Shown here piece after piece: positions 1-4,744 of a stretch of DNA of 15,893 nt. A program made the translations under genes and the position numbers. Each line of letters begins with the position of its first letter. The stretch's first letter is position 1. The stretch is taken from assembly GCA_030146225.1 (NCBI GenBank), contig JASLCA010000117.1, positions 1 through 15,893 of the forward strand, written 5' to 3'. This DNA comes from Sphingobacterium sp. GTDB taxonomy: Bacteria > Bacteroidota > Bacteroidia > Sphingobacteriales > Sphingobacteriaceae. The notes below the pieces were generated by a model that ran no database searches, was not told where the DNA came from, and worked only from the letters and a program-made list of their open reading frames with translations.

Positions 1-110
1 GTCACTCGTCACTGGTTACTCGTCACTCTACACTTCTTAAAACCTCAAGTCTCGTCACTAATCACTCCTCACGCTATATAACACTCGTTGGACTACACTT
101 CTTTTCCTGA
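1..110. repeat. Degenerate heptamer repeat tract at window edge
   Basis: The first 75 bases are built from variants of a 7-base unit NNTCACT. CGTCACT occurs at 7-13, 21-27 and 53-59. Positions 1-14 and 15-28 form a 14-base tandem pair differing at two positions. Positions 53-73 read as three consecutive heptamers, CGTCACT, AATCACT and CCTCACG. An 11-base direct repeat CTACACTTCTT at 28-38 and 93-103 follows the two blocks, which suggests a larger unit was duplicated and then diverged. No coding sequence covers this stretch. The tract may continue to the left of the window. Confidence 0.6.
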
Positions 111-201
111 TCAAATAGCCTGCTGCTTGAGCGCTCTAAAGTTTAAGCTCTTATGCGATTAACTCCGGAACAATCGCTCTAATTTTCTCCGCATAAATAT
201 G
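111..201. other. Non-coding leader region with short inverted repeats
   Basis: No gene is visible between the repeat tract and the radical SAM gene. The stretch contains the 8-bp palindrome GAGCGCTC at 129-136. It also contains an inverted repeat GCGATT (155-160) / AATCGC (172-177) with an 11-base spacer, and a direct repeat CGCTCTAA at 132-139 and 175-182. These are short enough to be chance, and I assign no function. Confidence 0.3.
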
Positions 202-209
202 TACCTTTG
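202..209 (+). promoter_or_regulatory. Bacteroidota -7 promoter element for the radical SAM gene
   Basis: TACCTTTG at 202-209 matches the Bacteroidota -7 consensus TAnnTTTG exactly. A -33 box at the usual distance is weak, with only T-rich sequence at 183-186. Transcription should start a few bases downstream, at about 213-217. That coincides with the in-frame ATG at 217 and argues against the upstream ATG at 199. Confidence 0.55.
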
Positions 210-216
210 CAGGCTA

Positions 217-1164
217 ATGGGTACAGAACTAGACAACGGAATTAAGCCATACAATCACTATGGTGCTTATTTAAAAGAAAAATACAATGGCCAGCGTGTT
301 TTTAAGGTAATTGTAGACGCCAATTTTACTTGTCCTAACCGGGATGGTACGAAGGGGTATGGGGGATGTACCTACTGTAATGTGGATTCATTTACACCTG
401 ATACTGCACGTAAAATTCCATCTATTCGGGAGCAGGTTGAAAATGGCATTGAGCGCGCACGTCGTTCCTACGGTGCTGAAAAATTTATTATATACTTCCA
501 GCCGAATACCAATACTTATGCGCCTACGCATCTCCTAAAGATGATGTACGATGAAGCCTTGAGCATTGATCCGGAGAATACTGTGGGTCTTTCTGTTGGT
601 ACACGTCCGGATTGTCTTGATTTTGAGAAGATTGCACTCTTGGAATCTTATACAGATCGCTTGCATGTGGATTTAGAGATGGGCATGGAGTCTATCTATG
701 ATGATACCCTGGAGCAGATCAATAGAGGCTGTTCGCACCAAGAGTTTGTAGACATTATGAAACTATTGGATGGTACCAAGCTGGAGATATGTGTACACAC
801 GATTTTTGGCTTCCCTTGGGAGACCGAGGAGATGATGCTGGCTTATGCAGACGAGATCAACAAGCATCCGAGCATTACTTATGTGAAGTTACACCATTTA
901 CATATTGTTGAGGGCTCGATTATGGGCGTGAAGTTTAAGCGAGAGCCTTTTAAATTGTTTACCATCGAAGAGTACACGGAATTCTTAAGTAAGTTTATTC
1001 CCTTGTTACGTCCGGATATTATTATACAGCGTATTTTTGGGATTGCTGATCGGGAATTATTGATCGCTCCAAATTGGGGCTGGCCAAAGTCTAAGATTCA
1101 GACCCATATCGACAAAGGATTAGAATTAAGAGCTGTAAAACAAGGCAGCCAATATATAGGTTAA
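217..1164 (+). CDS. TIGR01212-family radical SAM protein (YhcC-like)
   Basis: A cytosolic radical S-adenosylmethionine protein of about 315 residues, the normal size for the TIGR01212/YhcC group. The 4Fe-4S cluster motif is the Elp3-like long-spaced form: Cys39, Cys51 and Cys54 in CPNRDG...GGCTYC (C-x11-C-x2-C). Family-typical blocks follow, including FQPNTNTYAP, a GTRPDC segment, and HVDLEMGMES in the TIM-barrel half. The reaction and substrate of this family are not well established, so no specific function is claimed. I chose the ATG at 217 rather than 199 because the predicted -7 promoter element at 202-209 lies between them, and because the family usually begins shortly before the K-Y-N-x-Y block. 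The gene stands alone and ends in the terminator shared with the convergent MazG-like gene. Confidence 0.88.
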   Translation: MGTELDNGIKPYNHYGAYLKEKYNGQRVFKVIVDANFTCPNRDGTKGYGGCTYCNVDSFTPDTARKIPSIREQVENGIERARRSYGAEKFIIYFQPNTNTYAPTHLLKMMYDEALSIDPENTVGLSVGTRPDCLDFEKIALLESYTDRLHVDLEMGMESIYDDTLEQINRGCSHQEFVDIMKLLDGTKLEICVHTIFGFPWETEEMMLAYADEINKHPSITYVKLHHLHIVEGSIMGVKFKREPFKLFTIEEYTEFLSKFIPLLRPDIIIQRIFGIADRELLIAPNWGWPKSKIQTHIDKGLELRAVKQGSQYIG

Positions 1165-1200
1165 CAAAAAAGGCTTGCAAATTTGCAAGCCTTTTTTGTT
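1163..1200. terminator. Bidirectional intrinsic terminator, perfect 38-bp palindrome
   Basis: AACAAAAAAGGCTTGCAAA (1163-1181) is followed without a gap by its exact reverse complement (1182-1200). The GC-richer core GGCTTGC/GCAAGCC is flanked by A6 and T6, so it gives a stem plus U-tract in both directions. It starts inside the stop codon of the radical SAM gene and lies 12 bases beyond the stop of the minus-strand MazG-like gene, so it can terminate both. Confidence 0.92.
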
Positions 1201-1212
1201 ATCTCAGTAGTC

Positions 1213-1680
1213 TTATTGTTCTACAATAGTCTTTAAATCGGCTGGCGAATAGTTAACGGATTTAAGGGTTTTGTTATCCGCTGTACGGAACACAAGGTAT
1301 AAGCCATCTACTTCTTTGTAATAAGATTCTACACCTTTTGCAAGGTAATGCGCTTGGGTCGCTTGTGCTTCTGCCTCATCTTTACAGGCCTTACTCATAT
1401 TTGAACGCTGTACCTCTTCGAATAGGGCATTGAATTTATCCTTCAATCCAAATTCTAGTACTGCTCCTGATAATACATATTGTATATCACATAAAGCATC
1501 TGCAATTTCTACTAGGTCTTTATTATCAATTGCTTCTTGCAATTCATTCAATTCTTCAGCAATTAAGGACACACGTAGTTTGCATCTTGCTTCCGAAGGA
1601 ATTGTTGGCTCTTCAAGTATAGGGTGTTGAAATGTTTTGTGAAACTCAGCTACAGAAGTAAGCGTTTTAGGATCTGTCAT
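1213..1680 (-). CDS. MazG-like nucleoside triphosphate pyrophosphohydrolase
   Basis: A 155-residue, probably cytosolic, all-alpha NTP pyrophosphohydrolase of the MazG/phosphoribosyl-ATP pyrophosphatase-like superfamily. It would hydrolyse an NTP or dNTP to the monophosphate and pyrophosphate. The metal-binding signature EExxE...ExxD is visible as Glu42-Glu43-x-x-Glu46 followed by Glu58-x-x-Asp61, with Asp65 one turn later. The N-terminal SVAEFHKTFQHP segment and the C-terminal region after residue 110 resemble the stand-alone single-domain group rather than full-length two-domain MazG. The exact substrate (house-cleaning of modified nucleotides is common) cannot be read from sequence. It is a single minus-strand gene separated from the upstream RluB-type gene by a terminator at 1728-1745. 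A weak -7-like sequence (TATTTTTA, minus strand, 1697-1704) could be its promoter. Confidence 0.82.
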   Translation of the reverse strand: MTDPKTLTSVAEFHKTFQHPILEEPTIPSEARCKLRVSLIAEELNELQEAIDNKDLVEIADALCDIQYVLSGAVLEFGLKDKFNALFEEVQRSNMSKACKDEAEAQATQAHYLAKGVESYYKEVDGLYLVFRTADNKTLKSVNYSPADLKTIVEQ

Positions 1681-1727
1681 ATCATAAAAATTTTGTTAAA
1701 AATACGAAAACTTTAAGCAAGAAAAAA

Positions 1728-1745
1728 GGTGCTTTAATAAGCACC
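1728..1745 (-). terminator. Intrinsic terminator downstream of the pseudouridine synthase gene
   Basis: On the minus strand the stem GGTGCTT/AAGCACC (1739-1745 and 1728-1734) encloses a 4-base loop. It is followed by a run of six T (plus-strand A tract 1722-1727). It begins 7 bases past the minus-strand stop at 1752-1754 and separates that gene from the MazG-like gene transcribed in the same direction. Confidence 0.85.
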
Positions 1746-1751
1746 CTTTCT

Positions 1752-3335
1752 TTATTTAATTAAATGTTTTATCTGGACGAGTTCGCGCTCTTCCAGGTAA
1801 CGCCATCTACCTCTTGGTAAATCTTTTTTGGTAAGATTTGCATACACCACGCGATCAAGTTTAATAACTTCATAGCCTAATGATTCAAAGATACGACGTA
1901 CAACACGGTTCTTTCCAGAGTGAATCTGAATGCCCACCTCTTTCTTACTTCCTCCTTGTACGTAACTTAAGTCATCTGGTTTAATTAAACCATCTTCCAG
2001 TTCAATACCGAATTCTATTTTATTAAAATCTCCCTGCGCAAGGTTTTTGTTCAGTTCTACATTGTAGATCTTACTGATATTGTTGCGAGGGTGCGATAAT
2101 TTCTCTGCTAGATTACCATCATTTGTCAATAACAAAAGCCCGGTAGTATTTCTATCTAAACGACCAACAGGGTAGATACGCTCCTTAGTAGCTTTAGCTA
2201 CCAACTGCATAACTGTTCTACGCTCTTGTGGATCATCCGTAGTCGTGATATAGTCTTTTGGTTTGTTTAATAAAACATAGACCATCTTCTCACGCTTCAA
2301 ACGCTCGCCATTGTATTTGATCTCGTCTTTAGCTGGGTCTACACGGGTTCCTAGTTCAGTAACTACTGTCCCGTTTACACTTACTACACCTGACTCGATC
2401 AACTCATCAGCCTTACGTCTAGAACAAACACCTGAATTGGAGATATAACGGTTCAAACGAATTAAGCCGTCATTTTTAGGATCATTGACTGCCACCTTTC
2501 TTCTTGGACCAGTTTGTCTAGCTTCTCCAGTGTAGTTGTCTGTTCCGAATTTCCCAGAACCTCTTTTAGCAAAGGAATTGCCTTCTTCAGTATCTCTGCC
2601 TTCTGCTCTGTAGCCTTCTCCCTCAGGTCTGCCATAAGGCTTGCGATCCGACTTGTCGAACTTGTTGAAAGGACGAGCACCAGCACGGCCTTCGCTGTTC
2701 GCTGGTCTGTCATAGGAGGTTCCAACTGCTCTGCTATCTTTATTATATGGTTTTCTATCTGATTTCTCAAACTTACTAAATGGACGACTTCCTGCGGAAC
2801 GGCTATCCTCTCTATCCGGTCTGTTAAACGGACGTGAACCAGCACGGCTATCATCGCCACCTGCTCTATTGAATGGCTTTCTATCGGATTTTTCAAACTT
2901 GTTGAATGGACGTGAACCGCCACGACTATCTTCTGCGCCTGCTCTATTGAATGGCTTTCTATCGGATTTGTCAAACTTGTTGAAAGAACGCTCTCCGCCA
3001 CGGCTGTCATCAGCTCCGGCTCTATTGAACGGCTTTCTGTCGGATTTTTCAAACTTGTTGAATGGACGACCTCCTCCACGACTATCTTCTCCAGCATTTC
3101 TATTGAAAGGCTTTCTGTCAGACTTGTCAAATTTGTTAAATGGATGATCTTTACTTTTGAAATCAGATTTTTCAAATCTTGATTTTCCAGAAGTAGTACT
3201 GCCGAATGGTTTTCTGTCGTTTGATGATGATGAATTTGGACGACTTGAACCACCCTTAGACTTGAAGCTTTCTGAGTTGCCTCTGCTTTTTTTGGAGTTG
3301 TCCTCGCGACTGTTCCTTTTATTATTGAATGGCAT
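1752..3335 (-). CDS. rluB: 23S rRNA pseudouridine synthase, RluB/RsuA family, with long repetitive N-terminal extension
   Basis: Isomerises a specific uridine in rRNA to pseudouridine. The enzyme core lies at residues ~291-527. An S4 RNA-binding domain (~291-345, starting IRLNRYISNSGVCSRRKADE) is followed by the synthase domain, with the family motif GRLDRNTTGLLLLTNDG and catalytic Asp394. This is the layout and size of RsuA/RluB/RluE enzymes; the choice of RluB among them is a best guess. Residues 1-290 are a low-complexity, Arg/Lys/Asp/Ser/Gly-rich, presumably disordered extension. It contains six copies of a block like FNKF[DE]KSDRKPFNR, the first four at an exact 26-residue period (FNKF at residues 66, 92, 118 and 144). 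The start at 3335 is supported by a TACCTTTG promoter element 21 bases upstream. Such tails occur on RNA-binding proteins of this phylum. Binding RNA or ribosomes is an inference. Confidence 0.9.
   Translation of the reverse strand: MPFNNKRNSREDNSKKSRGNSESFKSKGGSSRPNSSSSNDRKPFGSTTSGKSRFEKSDFKSKDHPFNKFDKSDRKPFNRNAGEDSRGGGRPFNKFEKSDRKPFNRAGADDSRGGERSFNKFDKSDRKPFNRAGAEDSRGGSRPFNKFEKSDRKPFNRAGGDDSRAGSRPFNRPDREDSRSAGSRPFSKFEKSDRKPYNKDSRAVGTSYDRPANSEGRAGARPFNKFDKSDRKPYGRPEGEGYRAEGRDTEEGNSFAKRGSGKFGTDNYTGEARQTGPRRKVAVNDPKNDGLIRLNRYISNSGVCSRRKADELIESGVVSVNGTVVTELGTRVDPAKDEIKYNGERLKREKMVYVLLNKPKDYITTTDDPQERRTVMQLVAKATKERIYPVGRLDRNTTGLLLLTNDGNLAEKLSHPRNNISKIYNVELNKNLAQGDFNKIEFGIELEDGLIKPDDLSYVQGGSKKEVGIQIHSGKNRVVRRIFESLGYEVIKLDRVVYANLTKKDLPRGRWRYLEERELVQIKHLIK
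2628..3146 (-). repeat. 78-bp coding repeats in the pseudouridine synthase tail
   Basis: Six in-frame copies encode [RH][PS]FxKF[DE]KSDRKP[FY]. Four consecutive units start at residues 66, 92, 118 and 144, an exact 26-residue/78-bp period. Two diverged copies follow at residues 186 and 223. The DNA copies are nearly identical in the conserved block, consistent with slippage or unequal recombination. The repeats keep several alternative frames open on both strands, and I do not consider those frames genes. Confidence 0.9.
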
Positions 3336-3355
3336 AATTTTTCGAAATTAAGCTA

Positions 3356-3363
3356 CAAAGGTA
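3356..3363 (-). promoter_or_regulatory. Bacteroidota -33/-7 promoter for the pseudouridine synthase gene
   Basis: The minus strand reads TACCTTTG here, an exact TAnnTTTG -7 element and identical to the one before the radical SAM gene. A TTTC box lies 20 bases upstream (plus-strand 3384-3387), near the TTTG -33 consensus. The start codon at 3335 leaves a leader of about 13-17 nt. Confidence 0.6.
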
Positions 3364-3403
3364 GGGCTTTTAATCGGTTTGACGAAATAAAGATTCGGAC
3401 TAA

Positions 3404-3469
3404 GCTAATGTGCCTAAGGCATGTAGCCTTTGTTAGGAAGAAACGCCTTTAGAGCCCGTTCTAGCTAAC
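3404..3469. other. Two tandem hairpins between divergent promoters
   Basis: Hairpin 1 (3404-3427) pairs GCTA with TAGC around the perfect odd palindrome TGCCTAAGGCA (3411-3421). Hairpin 2 (3432-3469) pairs GTTAG with CTAAC at its base and AGAA(A)CG with CGTTCT inside. Both lie between the outward-facing promoters at 3356-3363 (-) and 3472-3503 (+), ending 2 bases before the -33 box of the latter. Neither is followed by a T tract, so they are not terminators. Role unknown; operator or a relic are both possible. Confidence 0.3.
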
Positions 3470-3471
3470 TG

Positions 3472-3503
3472 TTTGTTTTATAAATAAATAGTTTGTAGCT
3501 TTG
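3472..3503 (+). promoter_or_regulatory. Bacteroidota -33/-7 promoter for the lytic transglycosylase gene
   Basis: TTTG (3472-3475), 20 bases, then TAGCTTTG (3496-3503) matches the TTTG-N(19-21)-TAnnTTTG consensus. It predicts a leader of about 85 nt before the ATG at 3597. A second TAnnTTTG match (TATTTTTG, 3526-3533) lies downstream and has a less ideal -33 spacing. Confidence 0.6.
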
Positions 3504-3596
3504 TACCCTGAAAATTGTACCAAGCTATTTTTGAACGACTTTAGGTTTTTTAAGTATAGAAAATCGAGTTGCGGATAGATAGCAGTAAGGGATTGA

Positions 3597-4403
3597 ATGA
3601 ATAGAAAAAAAGTACTATGCTGTAGTATGGTTTTGTCAGTAATGCTCTTGTCAAAGCTATACTCTAACGCAAAATTGGAGTCTGAAAAGGACCCGATCAA
3701 AAAAGTTCTGTTAGAACAATTGGATAAAAAGAGGAAGCTTATAGCCCTCTCTCCTGAAAAACAAAAGGAAGCTTATTATAGCTCCATAACTTTTGCCAAC
3801 GAACGCGTCCCACTTGCGAATGTATCCGTGGAGACGAAATTCGAAAAGTATTTGGCAAGGTTTTCTTTTCGCAAGCAGCAGTCGTATGACCTGCACAAGA
3901 AGGCCGAAAAGCATCTGCCTCAGATTGCTGCAATCTTGAAGTCTTATGGGATTCCTGAAGACTTTAAATATATTCCTTTAATAGAAAGCGATATGTCCCC
4001 TGATGTGGTATCACATAAAGGAGCTGGTGGTTATTGGCAGTTTATGCCTGCTACCGCGCGTCTCTATGGCTTAAAGGTGGGAGCTGGAGTGGATGAACGT
4101 AGAGACTTAATTAAGTCTACACATGCCGCAGCACGCTACATCAAAAGTCTGCACAAGGAGTTCAATGATTGGACCCTCGCCGCAGCAGCCTACAATGTAG
4201 GAGGCGGAAGTCTTAGGGCTTCGATTCGTAGACAAGGAGTGGCTAACTATTATGGTTTAAAACTCAACCAAGAAACTGGTGCATATGTCTACAAATTGCT
4301 TTCTGTAAAACAAGTGATTGAGAATCCGAATAAACATGGGTATAAGCGCTATGCTGAGTCCCGTGATAAATTCCAAAGCATAAATGAAAAGAATCTGCTG
4401 TAA
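3597..4403 (+). CDS. SLT-domain lytic transglycosylase (MltD-like catalytic domain)
   Basis: A 268-residue peptidoglycan-cleaving enzyme of the Slt/MltD type, which cuts the MurNAc-GlcNAc bond to form 1,6-anhydro-MurNAc in the periplasm. The N-terminus has a basic start and a hydrophobic stretch (residues ~6-19), giving a signal peptide or anchor. There is no convincing lipobox despite Cys8-Cys9. The catalytic domain spans ~105-230. Glu130 in the PLIESDMSP motif is the expected catalytic acid, followed by GAGGYWQFMPATAR (147-160) and the family-typical AAAAYNVGGGS (195-205). No LysM repeat follows, unlike full MltD. The ATG at 3597 has an AAGG sequence (3587-3590) 6 bases upstream, one of the few Shine-Dalgarno-like sites in the window. 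The gene is monocistronic, with its own promoter and a strong terminator. Confidence 0.88.
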   Translation: MNRKKVLCCSMVLSVMLLSKLYSNAKLESEKDPIKKVLLEQLDKKRKLIALSPEKQKEAYYSSITFANERVPLANVSVETKFEKYLARFSFRKQQSYDLHKKAEKHLPQIAAILKSYGIPEDFKYIPLIESDMSPDVVSHKGAGGYWQFMPATARLYGLKVGAGVDERRDLIKSTHAAARYIKSLHKEFNDWTLAAAAYNVGGGSLRASIRRQGVANYYGLKLNQETGAYVYKLLSVKQVIENPNKHGYKRYAESRDKFQSINEKNLL

Positions 4404-4431
4404 AGCCTAGATTTTATTCAAGAATTAAAAG

Positions 4432-4460
4432 GGCCATCCGAAAGGATGGCCTTTTTTTTT
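4432..4460 (+). terminator. Strong intrinsic terminator after the lytic transglycosylase gene
   Basis: Perfect 8-bp stem GGCCATCC/GGATGGCC (4432-4439, 4444-4451) capped by a GAAA tetraloop and followed by nine T. It lies 28 bases past the stop codon and isolates the cco operon from upstream transcription. Confidence 0.95.
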
Positions 4461-4514
4461 GAAAATTTAAAACTAACCCTTTGAAGTTTTGTTGTTCTCT
4501 AAAGTGAATGTCAT

Positions 4515-4559
4515 GCTTAGGTCAGGATAGGCAAATTGCCTGTGCGGCCACGACCTAGC
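4515..4559. other. Multi-branch inverted-repeat element upstream of the cco operon
   Basis: An outer inverted repeat, GCT(T)AGGTC (4515-4523) and GACCTAGC (4552-4559), encloses a perfect 11-base odd palindrome GGCAAATTGCC (4530-4540) and a short GTG/CAC stem around 4541-4551. As RNA or cruciform it would fold as a small junction with two arms. It has no T tract, lies after the terminator at 4432-4460 and about 185 bases before ccoNO. I recognise no known riboswitch or sRNA family. It could be an operator region, an sRNA or a mobile-repeat relic. Confidence 0.35.
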
Positions 4560-4655
4560 TGAAGGAAGCTATTAATCAATTTTAGAGGCTATGGAATAAA
4601 AGATTTTTCCGCTTTACGCCTAGTTTAAATGTATTAAAAGGCGATAAATCCAAAA

Positions 4656-4671
4656 TGTGATTTATTTCATT
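4656..4671. promoter_or_regulatory. Candidate CRP/FNR-family operator upstream of ccoNO
   Basis: TGTGA-N6-TCATT matches the CRP-type consensus TGTGA-N6-TCACA at 8 of 10 positions. It lies inside a wider AT-rich inverted repeat (AAATG...CATTT). It is centred 63-64 bases upstream of the predicted transcription start, a typical class I activator position. CRP/FNR-superfamily control of cbb3 operons by oxygen is common in other bacteria; the cognate regulator here is unknown. Confidence 0.4.
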
Positions 4672-4691
4672 TTTTTTAAAAATCTATATCA

Positions 4692-4721
4692 TTAGAATGT
4701 CATAAAAAAAGGATAAATTTA
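4692..4721 (+). promoter_or_regulatory. Candidate weak promoter of the cco operon
   Basis: TAAATTTA (4714-4721) matches the -7 element TAnnTTTG at all but the last position. TTAG (4692-4695) lies 18 bases upstream in the -33 place. The poor -33 box fits an activator-dependent promoter together with the palindrome at 4656-4671. The predicted leader is about 18-20 nt. No perfect TAnnTTTG occurs between the upstream terminator and ccoNO. Confidence 0.3.
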
Positions 4722-4744
4722 CTTTATAATCAAGAATATATAGT

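Noticed and set aside
2462..3253. A 263-codon open frame on the minus strand, shifted relative to the pseudouridine synthase gene, and open plus-strand frames over the same stretch
   Set aside because: They exist only because the 78-bp coding repeats lack stops in several frames. The products are low-complexity with no recognisable domain, and the real frame continues into intact S4 and synthase domains.
3604..3653. A lipoprotein signal in the transglycosylase, because of Cys8-Cys9
   Set aside because: The cysteines lie at the start of the hydrophobic stretch rather than at its end, and no L-[AS]-[GA]-C lipobox is present.
4432..4460. Hairpin with T tract considered as a cis-regulatory leader of the cco operon
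   Set aside because: It has the textbook form of an intrinsic terminator, lies 28 bases past the stop of the transglycosylase gene and almost 300 bases from ccoNO.
4515..4559. Considered as a cobalamin, TPP or other known riboswitch
   Set aside because: The conserved boxes of those riboswitches are absent, and the downstream operon is not a vitamin or amino acid gene set.
4510..4665. A plus-strand frame from ATG 4510 with two in-frame TAG codons, possibly a decayed gene or stop-codon read-through
   Set aside because: The first open part is only 16 codons, the translated pieces match no family I recognise, and the sequence is better described as intergenic with inverted repeats.
4725..4730. 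A TATAAT-like sequence before ccoNO as a classical sigma-70 -10 box
   Set aside because: Housekeeping promoters in Bacteroidota use TAnnTTTG, and no matching -35 sequence is present. It is probably chance in AT-rich DNA.
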